From Sellimonas caecigallum (GTDB lineage: Bacteria > Bacillota > Clostridia > Lachnospirales > Lachnospiraceae), in the NCBI RefSeq assembly GCF_045038405.1, contig NZ_CP173660.1, positions 2,604,001 through 2,668,000 on the forward strand: a DNA stretch of 64,000 nt, written 5' to 3'. A program made the position numbers and the translations under genes. Shown in pieces: positions 17,486 through 25,616 of the stretch (the stretch's first letter is position 1; each line of letters starts with the position of its first letter). The notes beneath the pieces were generated by a model. That model was given only the letters and a program-made list of their open reading frames with translations, was not told where the DNA came from and made no database searches.

Positions 17486-18772
17486 CTATTTGTAATATTC
17501 AAAACTAAGTCCGTACATGCGAATCGTATCGCCCTCTTCTACTCCGAGAGCTTCCAGCTTGTCCAGGATACCAGTATCTTTCAGGAATTTCTGGAAGAAT
17601 GCGAATCCTTTTTCGGAATCCAGATTCGTATAGCCAAGCATTTTTTCGATCTTCGGACCTTCTACTACGAAAACACCTTCCTCGTCTTTTTCCACTGTAT
17701 ATGGCAGATCAGCCACAAGAAGTTCGTCTTCCGGAAAGAACTCCTGCTCGAAAGTGATCGGTTTTGCATCCAGGTGTTTTAATTCGTTGTTGACGTACCA
17801 GAGGAGATCACGAATACCTTCGCCGGTCACGCCGGAGATGGCAAATACACGATATCCTTTTGGCTCAAACTCTGCACGGATCCGTTCTACAGGATCTTCG
17901 TCGCCGCTGTAAACAAGATCTACTTTATTGGCAGCAATAACCTGCGGACGTGCGGCAATCCCTGCATTGTATTGTTCCAGCTCTTCATTGATCTTATAAA
18001 TGTCTTCAATCGGATCTCGTCCTTCGCTTCCGGCTGCATCCACGACATGGATCATCATCTTAGTACGCTCGATATGGCGAAGAAACTCGTGACCGAGACC
18101 AGCTCCCTGAGAAGCGCCCTCGATCAGACCTGGGATATCGGCAAGTACGAATCCCTCTCCGTCTCCCAGATCCACAACACCAAGGTTCGGTGCGAGGGTT
18201 GTAAAATGGTAATTTGCAATCTTTGGATTAGCATTGGTTACTCTGGAAAGGAAGGTGGACTTCCCTACGTTTGGAAATCCGATCAGCCCAACGTCCGCGA
18301 TGACCTTGAGTTCCAGATTTACCCAAAGTTCCTGGGATGGCTGCCCCGGCTGGGCATATTTTGGAACCTGCATGGTAGATGTGGCAAAGTGCTGATTTCC
18401 CAGTCCGCCCTTTCCGCCTTTTAAGATGACCTGACGAGTGTTTTCTCCGGACATATCGGCGATCACTTTTCCGCTCTCCGCTTCCCGGATGATCGTCCCT
18501 TCCGGGACACGCAGGACAATATCTTTTCCATTGGCGCCGTGACACCTTCTTTTTCCTCCCGGCTCCCCAGGCTGGGCACAGAATTTTTTGCTGTGCCGGA
18601 AATCGACGAGGGTATTGAGACCTTTATCCACTTCGAAGATAACATCTCCGCCTTTCCCGCCGTCTCCTCCATCAGGCCCGCCGTTTGGAACATACATCTC
18701 TCTACGGAAACTTACATGTCCATCTCCGCCTTTTCCTGATTTTATAAAAATTCTTGCTCTGTCTGAAAACAT
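17486..18772 (-). CDS. obg: GTPase Obg/CgtA
   Basis: A 428-residue Obg GTPase needed for late 50S assembly and stress signalling. The glycine-rich Obg fold is N-terminal (about 1-158, with GGKGGDG repeats), then the G domain with G1 GFPNVGKST, G3 DIPGL and G4 NKVD, then the C-terminal OCT domain (EGVFVVEGPKIEKMLGYTNL). The start is set by the conserved MFSDRARIF. It begins the run leading to rsfS. Confidence 0.97.
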   Translation of the reverse strand: MFSDRARIFIKSGKGGDGHVSFRREMYVPNGGPDGGDGGKGGDVIFEVDKGLNTLVDFRHSKKFCAQPGEPGGKRRCHGANGKDIVLRVPEGTIIREAESGKVIADMSGENTRQVILKGGKGGLGNQHFATSTMQVPKYAQPGQPSQELWVNLELKVIADVGLIGFPNVGKSTFLSRVTNANPKIANYHFTTLAPNLGVVDLGDGEGFVLADIPGLIEGASQGAGLGHEFLRHIERTKMMIHVVDAAGSEGRDPIEDIYKINEELEQYNAGIAARPQVIAANKVDLVYSGDEDPVERIRAEFEPKGYRVFAISGVTGEGIRDLLWYVNNELKHLDAKPITFEQEFFPEDELLVADLPYTVEKDEEGVFVVEGPKIEKMLGYTNLDSEKGFAFFQKFLKDTGILDKLEALGVEEGDTIRMYGLSFEYYK

Positions 18773-18834
18773 GATTTTTCCTCTCAAAAATTCAATTCTG
18801 CTTGTGTCATAGTTAATTATATAGATGTTGGAGG

Positions 18835-18872
18835 TAAAAAACAAGGCTTCAAACCAAGAAGATTTGAAGCCT
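18835..18872 (-). terminator. intrinsic terminator of the rplU-prp-rpmA operon
   Basis: On the minus strand the stem AGGCTTCAAA / TTTGAAGCCT is followed by TGTTTTTTACC. It lies about 50 bp past the rpmA stop codon and separates the ribosomal genes from obg. Confidence 0.85.
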
Positions 18873-18920
18873 ATTATTAAGACCTTCCCGTGAAAAAACA
18901 CGAAAATCGACTGATGCCTG

Positions 18921-19205
18921 CTATTCAGCTACAGGATAAACAGAAACCTGTTTCTTGTCTCTTCCTTTTCTTTCGAATCTGACAACACCGTCTGCTGTAG
19001 CGAACAGTGTATCATCTCCGCCGCGTCCTACGTTAAGACCCGGATGGATCTTTGTTCCACGCTGTCTGTAAAGGATGTTTCCAGCTTTTACAAACTGTCC
19101 GTCTGCTCTTTTCGCACCAAGTCTCTTGGATTCGGAGTCACGACCGTTCTTTGTAGAACCAACCCCTTTTTTATGAGCGAAAAACTGAAGGTTTAATTTC
19201 ATCAT
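18921..19205 (-). CDS. rpmA: 50S ribosomal protein L27 with Prp-cleaved leader
   Basis: A 94-residue bL27. The first residues, MMKLNLQFFAHKKGVG, contain the Firmicute-type extension with the cleavage motif LQFFA before HKKG, which must be removed by the protease Prp to expose the functional N-terminus near the peptidyl transferase centre. The conserved GRDSESKRLGAKR and GTKIHPGLNVGRG blocks follow. The prp gene is directly upstream. Confidence 0.98.
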   Translation of the reverse strand: MMKLNLQFFAHKKGVGSTKNGRDSESKRLGAKRADGQFVKAGNILYRQRGTKIHPGLNVGRGGDDTLFATADGVVRFERKGRDKKQVSVYPVAE

Positions 19206-19208
19206 GGT

Positions 19209-19541
19209 TTACACCTCCCTAAATCTCAAATCAATATATTTGCTGTACTCTTCGTCTTCTGCCATATCTTTCAGACCAAGGACCATGGCAGAAAACAGCA
19301 ATGTCGCTTCCCTGGAAGGCGTCTTCTCAAATCTGTACTTTATCATGCCGCTGTCTTCTTCAGACTGGACAGATGCGCTGTCCTCGGTAAGCCGTTCAAT
19401 CGAATTGATCGTATTGATGACAAGTACAGACACGGAAGCACATACAATATCTTCGCCGGACTCGGCATATCCTGCATGTCCTTCTGTCTGGAATCCGACA
19501 TACTCTTTTTTGACATTCTGATAAATCGTAATCTTAATCAT
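19209..19541 (-). CDS. prp: ribosomal-processing cysteine protease Prp
   Basis: A 110-residue cysteine protease that trims the N-terminal extension of L27. The catalytic pair is visible: His in EGHAGYAESGED and Cys in IVCASVSVLVINT. It sits between rplU and rpmA, 3 bp before rpmA, the usual position in Firmicutes. Confidence 0.95.
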   Translation of the reverse strand: MIKITIYQNVKKEYVGFQTEGHAGYAESGEDIVCASVSVLVINTINSIERLTEDSASVQSEEDSGMIKYRFEKTPSREATLLFSAMVLGLKDMAEDEEYSKYIDLRFREV

Positions 19542-19546
19542 GTGGA

Positions 19547-19855
19547 TTAAGCATTGATTTTTTCGATTTTAACAGCTGTGTACTGCTGTCTGTGACCGTT
19601 CTTTTTGTGGTAACCTGTCTTCGGTTTGTATTTGTAAACGATAACTTTTTTTGCTTTACCGTCTCCAAGTACAGAAGCTTCTACAGTTGCGCCTGCTACT
19701 GTCGGATTACCAACTTTCAGTCCGTCATTGCTCACTGCGAGAACCTGGTCAAATGTGTAAGTCGTACCAGCTTCTGCTCCAAGCTTTTCAACCTTAATGA
19801 TATCGCCTTCAGCTACTTTGTACTGTTTACCACCTGTTGCTATAATTGCGTACAT
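19547..19855 (-). CDS. rplU: 50S ribosomal protein L21
   Basis: A 102-residue bL21: MYAIIATGGKQYKVAEGD at the start and KKNGHRQQYTAVKIEKI at the end, both strongly conserved. The start at 19855 is set by homology and AGGAGGTGCC upstream. First gene of the rplU-prp-rpmA operon. Confidence 0.97.
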   Translation of the reverse strand: MYAIIATGGKQYKVAEGDIIKVEKLGAEAGTTYTFDQVLAVSNDGLKVGNPTVAGATVEASVLGDGKAKKVIVYKYKPKTGYHKKNGHRQQYTAVKIEKINA

Positions 19856-19857
19856 AT

Positions 19858-19945
19858 GGCACCTCCTATTATCATTACTCGCCGGCTGTGGTGTCCCAAA
19901 AGGAACTTTGAAACCTCGCCGTGCGGCATACTCGTATATACTAGC
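19858..19945 (-). ncRNA. candidate L21 leader RNA
   Basis: The 5' untranslated region of rplU, reading on the minus strand CGAGTATGCCGCACGGCGAGG then TTTCAAAGTTCCTTTTGGGAC, has the position and stem-forming character of the Firmicute L21 leader, an autoregulatory structure. I identified it by position and general appearance, not by a covariance model. Confidence 0.55.
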
Positions 19946-19962
19946 ATGACTTTCGGGAAAAA

Positions 19963-20760
19963 TCAAGAGATTCCCAATAATTTTTTTGCATTTTCTTCCG
20001 AAATTTGTTTCCTCGTCTCCGCCTCCAGAGGAAGAGACTGTAAATAAGATACGAATTCCTTCTGGTCTCCCCACGGGGAATCCGTGGCAAAGAGAATTCG
20101 TTCTGCTCCATGTGTCTGTATCATGCGCAGAAGCTGCTCTTTTGGTATCTTTCCAAAACAGACGGCGGTATCAAAGTAAACGTTTTTTCCAATGAGGAGC
20201 TCCTCCGTCTCATTCCACCGCATAAACCCTCCCATATGGGCAAGCACAAGTTTCTCCGGCGCTGTCTCATCAATGACATGTGCGGCCATCCGTGGTGTAC
20301 AGTGGACAAAGTCCGGATACCCCGGATCAAGCCCTGCGTGAACACTGACGATGAGACCAAGTTCGGAAGCGGCATCCACGATGCGCTTATAACGGATATC
20401 ATCAAATCTTGTCTCCTGGTAGTCAGGGTGGAGTTTGATCCCTTTTATTCCGTTAGCCTTCAGCTCTTTGATCCGTTCTTTCGGATGATCGTTGTCCGGA
20501 TGGATGCCTCCAAAAGAGAGCAGCCGTCCATCTGTTATTTCCGTAAGGGAGAGAGCAAAACGGTTGATGGAATCAAACTGTTCCGACCTTGTGACAACCG
20601 GAAGTACAACCGAAATGCCGATACCAGCCTCATTCATTGACGATACCAGGGCATCCGCAGTTCCACGGAGATAAGCTTGTCCTCCACATTGATTTTCAAG
20701 GAACGATATCGTTTTGTCTACGATCTTCTCTGGAAATACATGTGTGTGAAAATCAATCAT
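19963..20760 (-). CDS. amidohydrolase-family metal-dependent hydrolase
   Basis: A 265-residue TIM-barrel hydrolase of the amidohydrolase 2 family. Metal-site motifs are present: MIDFHTHVFPEKI (HxH), IKLHPDYQE, VSVHAG, LAHMGG and FATDSPWG (the catalytic Asp). Relatives include decarboxylases and TatD-like hydrolases, so the reaction is unknown. Its start lies 2 bp after the CBS protein stop. Confidence 0.85.
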   Translation of the reverse strand: MIDFHTHVFPEKIVDKTISFLENQCGGQAYLRGTADALVSSMNEAGIGISVVLPVVTRSEQFDSINRFALSLTEITDGRLLSFGGIHPDNDHPKERIKELKANGIKGIKLHPDYQETRFDDIRYKRIVDAASELGLIVSVHAGLDPGYPDFVHCTPRMAAHVIDETAPEKLVLAHMGGFMRWNETEELLIGKNVYFDTAVCFGKIPKEQLLRMIQTHGAERILFATDSPWGDQKEFVSYLQSLPLEAETRKQISEENAKKLLGIS

Positions 20761-20761
20761 A

Positions 20762-21175
20762 TTATTTCTGCCGTCCTTTTACCTGGTCATTGAGATATCC
20801 AATGATATCTCTCCTCGTAACAATACCGATGAAATTGTGGTCATCATCTTCCACTGGTACGAAATTCTGTTCCATGGACCGTTTGACGAGATCTTCCATA
20901 TCTGATTCGATACTAACCGGCTTGTAGTCGAATCTCCGTTGGATTTTCATAACTGCTGTACTTTCTATTTGTCTCATATTAGTAATTCCGTTTTTCTTCA
21001 GTCCCCACAGGAGATCCCCTTCCGTAATGGTCCCCAGATATTTTCCATCACGGTTCAGAATCGGGACGCAGGAATATTTATAATGCTCCATGATCTCCAT
21101 AGCCTGACGAACAGTGTGATAATCGTAGATATAAGCCAGATCTGCCTTTGGCTTAAGGAAAAATAAAATATTCAT
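20762..21175 (-). CDS. CBS-domain protein
   Basis: A 137-residue protein made of two CBS motifs. The first is YHTVRQAMEIMEHYKYSCVPIL...YLGTITEGDLL and the second is VSIESDMEDLVKRSMEQNFVPV...FIGIVTRRDIIGYL. Paired CBS motifs usually bind adenine nucleotides and act as energy sensors. No partner enzyme is fused, so its target is unknown; the neighbouring aspartate kinase and hydrolase genes lie on the same strand. Confidence 0.88.
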   Translation of the reverse strand: MNILFFLKPKADLAYIYDYHTVRQAMEIMEHYKYSCVPILNRDGKYLGTITEGDLLWGLKKNGITNMRQIESTAVMKIQRRFDYKPVSIESDMEDLVKRSMEQNFVPVEDDDHNFIGIVTRRDIIGYLNDQVKGRQK

Positions 21176-21203
21176 TTTAAAACCTCTTTAATGTCATATG
21201 TGT

Positions 21204-22523
21204 TTATAACTGTGTTGTTACAAAAATATCGTAGATTGCCTTGATAGCGCTTTCAAAGTCGTTGCACCGTACACCGATAATGATGTTCAGTTCACTGGAA
21301 CCCTGATCGATCATTTTGACATTGACATTGGCGTGAGAAAGCGCAGCAAAAATCCGTCCGGAAGTGCCGCGAGTCTGTCTCATCCCACGACCCACAACGG
21401 CAATAAGTGCAAGATCCGATTCCAGCTCAATGAAATCCGGTTCCGCCACGCGGTGGATACCGGCCAGCACACGCTGCTCTTTGCTCTCAAATTCATCCTG
21501 ATGGAAGAAGACGGTCATGGTATCGATACCGGACGGCATGTGCTCGATGGACACATCGTTTTCCTCGAATACCTGAAGTATCTTCCGGCAAAATCCCACT
21601 TCAGCGTTCATCATAGCTTTATCGATAGTCACAGAAGCAAACCCCTTCTTTCCGGCTATTCCGGTAATCGTAAAGCGAGGATGCCGGCAGGTATCCTCTA
21701 CGATCAGAGTCCCAGGGTCTTCCGGTTTGTTTGTGTTGCGGATGTTGATCGGTATTCCTTCTTTTCTTACTGGGAAGATTGCATCTTCGTGGAGTACTGT
21801 GGCACCCATATAGGACAATTCTCTGAGTTCCCGATATGTGATCGTCTCGATCACTTCAGGATCTTTGATAATCCGCGGATCTGCAACCAGAAATCCGGAA
21901 ACATCCGTCCAGTTCTCGTAAAGATCAGCGTGAACGGCCTTCGCCACAAGAGATCCGGTAATATCCGATCCTCCTCTGGAAAAAGTGGTTACATTTCCAT
22001 CCGGATCGCTCCCGTAAAATCCAGGAATGACCGCATATTTGCACTCTTTCAACCGCTCGGCGAGAGCTTCATTTGTCTTTTCTTCATCCAGGTGTCCGGT
22101 TTTGTCAAAAAAGATCACGTTTGCCGCATCAATAAACTCAAATCCAAGATAAGCAGCCATGATGATACCATTTAAAAATTCTCCTCTGGATGCAGCGTAG
22201 TCTTTTCCTGCCTTCTTCTTAAATTGCGTCTGTATTTCGTCAAATTCTTCGTCTAAAGACAGGCTGAGAGAAAGCCCTCCGATGATCTCGTCAAAACGCG
22301 ATCGGATAAACGCCCATTCTTTTGTATAGTCCTCGCCTCTTTCCGCTTTTCCATAGCATCTATACAGCATATCTGTGATCTTCGTGTCTCTGGAATCCCG
22401 CTTGCCAGGTGCAGACGGAACGACATAGCGTCTGGATTTCTCTGCACGGACGATATCGCCTGCTTTTTTAAACTGAGACGCGCTCGCCAGGGAGCTGCCG
22501 CCGAATTTTACCACTTTCTGCAT
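21204..22523 (-). CDS. aspartate kinase
   Basis: A 439-residue aspartokinase, first step of lysine, threonine and methionine synthesis. The kinase domain starts KVVKFGGSSLASA and contains RGGSDITGSLVAKA and the FTRG-like TFSRGGSD. Two C-terminal ACT domains follow (around FASVTIDKAMMNAEVGF and ALIAVVGRGMRQTRG), implying feedback regulation. The start ATG at 22523 follows GAGGAGATTG. Confidence 0.94.
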   Translation of the reverse strand: MQKVVKFGGSSLASASQFKKAGDIVRAEKSRRYVVPSAPGKRDSRDTKITDMLYRCYGKAERGEDYTKEWAFIRSRFDEIIGGLSLSLSLDEEFDEIQTQFKKKAGKDYAASRGEFLNGIIMAAYLGFEFIDAANVIFFDKTGHLDEEKTNEALAERLKECKYAVIPGFYGSDPDGNVTTFSRGGSDITGSLVAKAVHADLYENWTDVSGFLVADPRIIKDPEVIETITYRELRELSYMGATVLHEDAIFPVRKEGIPINIRNTNKPEDPGTLIVEDTCRHPRFTITGIAGKKGFASVTIDKAMMNAEVGFCRKILQVFEENDVSIEHMPSGIDTMTVFFHQDEFESKEQRVLAGIHRVAEPDFIELESDLALIAVVGRGMRQTRGTSGRIFAALSHANVNVKMIDQGSSELNIIIGVRCNDFESAIKAIYDIFVTTQL

Positions 22524-22542
22524 AGTTACAATCTCCTCTGCA

Positions 22543-23148
22543 TTATTTTCGAAGGATTTCAAGAGCAACAGATGGTGTAAATACAATCCCATGTATTCCC
22601 TCTCGGCACGCCGCATCCACATTGGCCTGCAGATCGTCAAAAAACAGAGAGCGTTCTGGCGCAAGTTTATACTTGCGAAGGAGTGTCTGGTAGATGGACG
22701 GATCCGGCTTCATCTGCTTTGCCTGCCAGGAAAAAACGCCCCCGTCAAACTCATTCAGAAATTTCAGAGTGTCTTTTGACTGTTCGAAAACCTCTTCAGA
22801 GTAATTGGACAGATAGTAAAGAGCGTACCCTTTTTCTTTAAAATACCGGATCAAAGCATCTGTATAGTCCGTAGAAAGGATCGTCTCCCCGAGATGACGG
22901 TAGACTTCTCGTATCTCCTTTTCATACTTTGGCGCATTTTTTACAAATGCGTCACACCAGTCTTCTTTTCCATATGTACCGCGATCGCCCTCCTGCCAAG
23001 TAGGACTTAAAAAAACAGCCTTTGCCACAGCATCGTACACATCCGGGGCATACCCAAATTTCTGAAGGCAGTTTTTCCAATCGTACCTTACAAGAACATT
23101 TCCAAGATCGAAGATTACGGTATCACAAGTTTCTATTGGTATGTTCAT
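22543..23148 (-). CDS. HAD-superfamily hydrolase, subfamily IA
   Basis: A 201-residue phosphatase-like protein. Motif I is TVIFDLGNVLVRYDW (nucleophile Asp; the usual second Asp is Asn here, as in some family members), motif II LYYLSNYSEE, Lys in AKQMKPDPSIYQ, and motif III SLFFDDLQANVDAA. Helical cap after motif I. Resembles YihX/epoxide-hydrolase-like HAD phosphatases of sugar phosphates; the substrate is undefined. Confidence 0.88.
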   Translation of the reverse strand: MNIPIETCDTVIFDLGNVLVRYDWKNCLQKFGYAPDVYDAVAKAVFLSPTWQEGDRGTYGKEDWCDAFVKNAPKYEKEIREVYRHLGETILSTDYTDALIRYFKEKGYALYYLSNYSEEVFEQSKDTLKFLNEFDGGVFSWQAKQMKPDPSIYQTLLRKYKLAPERSLFFDDLQANVDAACREGIHGIVFTPSVALEILRK

Positions 23149-23227
23149 GAATATCTGTTCTCCTTTTCTTCGTTACGTATTACTTTACTATGATAAAGTC
23201 TGGATTTCAACAAAAATCTCATTTTTT

Positions 23228-23716
23228 CTACTTTTCTTTCCGGATCACGTCTCCGAAAGAAGCCGAAGCCGCCTTTCTGAGGCCTTCCGGAGAAAGTCTC
23301 AGCTGCATTCCCAGCTTCCCGCCGCTTACATAGATTGTCTCAAGAGATGCTGCATCTTCCTGAATGATGGTCGGAAACTGCTTCTTCATTCCAATGGCAG
23401 TGCAGCCGCCTCTGACATAGCCCGTGAGAGATGTCAACTCCTTCACGGGCAGCATTTCCAGTGATTTTTCTCCGACTGCTTTTGCCGCCTTTTTGAAATC
23501 GATCTCCTCCTCGATGGGAATGACGAACACATAGTGGGAACCGCTTTTTGCTTGGGTTACCAGTGTCTTATATACTTCTTCGTGCGGAAGTGACAGCTGG
23601 TTGGCGGTAGCGATGCCGTCCTCGAAATTTTCACACTCATACGTCTGGTATTCGTATGGGATTTTCATCCGGTCAAGAATCCGCATGGCGTTTGTTTTCA
23701 GTTCTTTTTTGCTCAT
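23228..23716 (-). CDS. ybaK: Cys-tRNA(Pro) deacylase, YbaK/EbsC
   Basis: A 162-residue YbaK protein that removes cysteine mischarged on tRNA-Pro. The conserved core is FKKAAKAVGEKSLEMLP followed by LTSLTGYVRGGCTAIGMKK, containing the catalytic Lys and the GGC-xP-type substrate loop. It overlaps the rng stop by 4 bp and so shares its transcript. Confidence 0.92.
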   Translation of the reverse strand: MSKKELKTNAMRILDRMKIPYEYQTYECENFEDGIATANQLSLPHEEVYKTLVTQAKSGSHYVFVIPIEEEIDFKKAAKAVGEKSLEMLPVKELTSLTGYVRGGCTAIGMKKQFPTIIQEDAASLETIYVSGGKLGMQLRLSPEGLRKAASASFGDVIRKEK

Positions 23717-24906
23717 TTTTTTGTTCCTGCTTTCCTTACCGCTTCTGAAAGCGGCACATTTGCTTTTCTGCGTGTGATCTCCATCAACTCCAATTTGGTA
23801 ATGTCTATAACATCTGTCTTGACAGAATCAGATGCGACGGCCGCGCGCATTGCTGAAAGGAGAGCCTTTCGCTCATCCTCCCCGGAAAGATTGATAAAGT
23901 CGATAAGGATAATGCCAGAAAGATTGCGGAGCCGTATTTGGTGCGCCGCCTCCTTGGCGGCCTCAAGATTGATATTGAGATACTGCTCGTTCTTTCCGGC
24001 GATAGCTTTTCCGGAATTGACGTCTATGACAGTCAATGCCTCAGTTGGCTGAATGACAAGGTAGGCGCCTGATTTCATCCATATTTTTTCAGATAAGGCT
24101 CGCTCCAGTTCTTTCTCCAGACTATAAAGTTTATGAAGGGGAAGAAGGGCATCTTCGTAACGCATCAGCCGGTCAAGAAGTTTGGGTCTCTCCGATTCCA
24201 GATAGGAGCGGAAACTTTCATAAAGGTTGGGATCTTCCACGATCAAAGAAGTAAGTGTCTCTTCATTCAGACCAAGAAGGGCGGCGCTTCCTGGGAATCC
24301 GGCTTTTTTTAGGCATGTAAAACAAGTCCTTGTCTTTGCCTTATCCAGAAGAGTTTGAAAACTCTGCTCCTGTTTTCTGATGTCCAGAAGGAGCTCTTCT
24401 TTTGTAAGGGCCGCAGCATTGGTGCGCACGATAATTCCAAACGAAGTGTCCGCACATTCAGAAAGCCAAGTACGGATTTCTTCCCTTTTCTTTTTTTCGA
24501 TCTTTGCCGATACTCCAAGAGCCTGGTCCGTCAAAGACAGAATACAGTACGCTCCCTGTAAAGAGATATTTGCTGTGACAGCAGGCTGTTTTGTCCCGGC
24601 AGCTTCTTTTTTGACCTGTACTACCAGCTCATCTCCCACACATAGAGGCTTTTTGCCGGCTTTGCAGGTAAAAAAACCTTGTTTCGCATCAGAGAGAGCA
24701 CAGTAACACTCCATTCCTGGACGTATTTCGATAAATGCTGCCTGAATGTTCGGAAGAACTTTTTTGACTTTTCCGATATAGATCTCCCCGACAACACACG
24801 TGTCCTTTTTGCTGCCGATAGGATGGATTTCCGCCACGCGGCCATCCTCTATGACAAAAAGAAACGGATGATCTTTCACGTAGGCGGCCACTGCTTTTCG
24901 TTCCAT
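23713..24906 (-). CDS. rng: ribonuclease E/G family endoribonuclease
   Basis: A 397-residue RNase E/G, shorter than E. coli RNase G (489). An S1 domain lies near the N-terminus (GEIYIGKVKKVLPNIQAAFIEI), followed by the DNase I-like catalytic part with ALTVIDVNSGKAI and GIILIDFINL, the Asp pair that holds Mg2+. A Cys pair in RTCFTCLKKAG lies where Zn-link cysteines would be expected, but its spacing is unusual. It is coupled to ybaK and lies 14 bp after the radical-SAM partner gene. It may process rRNA and mRNA. Confidence 0.92.
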   Translation of the reverse strand: MERKAVAAYVKDHPFLFVIEDGRVAEIHPIGSKKDTCVVGEIYIGKVKKVLPNIQAAFIEIRPGMECYCALSDAKQGFFTCKAGKKPLCVGDELVVQVKKEAAGTKQPAVTANISLQGAYCILSLTDQALGVSAKIEKKKREEIRTWLSECADTSFGIIVRTNAAALTKEELLLDIRKQEQSFQTLLDKAKTRTCFTCLKKAGFPGSAALLGLNEETLTSLIVEDPNLYESFRSYLESERPKLLDRLMRYEDALLPLHKLYSLEKELERALSEKIWMKSGAYLVIQPTEALTVIDVNSGKAIAGKNEQYLNINLEAAKEAAHQIRLRNLSGIILIDFINLSGEDERKALLSAMRAAVASDSVKTDVIDITKLELMEITRRKANVPLSEAVRKAGTKK

Positions 24907-24920
24907 GTTGTCGTCATCTC

Positions 24921-25616
24921 CTATCCTTCGATCTTTGTTCCAAGTCCATCCAGAGGAATCAGCTTTCCGTCTTCCAGACGAGCGTAATTTTCGATCCTGT
25001 GATAGTAAAAATCCGTTTCAGTCTCTTTTTTACAGAGGAAATGAAGAAGGGATTTTATGACAAGTTCCGGCTTCAGATTGGCTGCGCTTCCGGCTGAAAC
25101 CTGCATAAAAATATCGTTTCCGCGCATCTCCATTTTGTGGATCCACGGCCGAATGTTGACTTCCTTTTCACTTTTTTTCGTCTGTTTCAGGACGAGTATT
25201 TCTGTCTGAGAAAGGAAGGACGCAAGATCTTCATTTGAAAACAGAATTCCTTCTTTCTTTGGAATTGACAAATAATCTGCCGCTTCAATAATAGCCATTC
25301 CAGTAGCTTTCTTTTCATCCGGGATCTGCACGAAACTTACGACTTCCATCCCGTCTACCATCGCTTCGTTGAGCTGTCTTACTGCATCTTCAGATGAAAT
25401 TGGTTCCTTCAACTCAATATCAAAGTATTCTCCGTCACTTGTAAGTCCTACTCCAAGAGGATTGGCAAAGGACATGATCATATGAGGGCTGAATCCTTGT
25501 GTGAAAGCGATCGGAATCTCTGCCCGCCTCATCGCTTTCTGGAAATACCGCATCACGTCCAGATGTCCGATATATTTCATGACTCCGTATTTTCGGAATT
25601 TAATTCTTGCCTTCAA
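24921..25616 (-). CDS. TIGR03936-family radical SAM-associated protein
   Basis: A 231-residue protein of the DUF2344/TIGR03936 family, always found next to or fused with a B12-binding radical-SAM protein. The start signature is KARIKFRKYGVMKYIGHLDVMRYFQKA. I chose the TTG at 25616 because GAAGGAGG lies 8 bp upstream; this overlaps the upstream gene by 17 bp. Its function is not known; the genomic link suggests a role in RNA or ribosome modification. Confidence 0.87.
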   Translation of the reverse strand: MKARIKFRKYGVMKYIGHLDVMRYFQKAMRRAEIPIAFTQGFSPHMIMSFANPLGVGLTSDGEYFDIELKEPISSEDAVRQLNEAMVDGMEVVSFVQIPDEKKATGMAIIEAADYLSIPKKEGILFSNEDLASFLSQTEILVLKQTKKSEKEVNIRPWIHKMEMRGNDIFMQVSAGSAANLKPELVIKSLLHFLCKKETETDFYYHRIENYARLEDGKLIPLDGLGTKIEG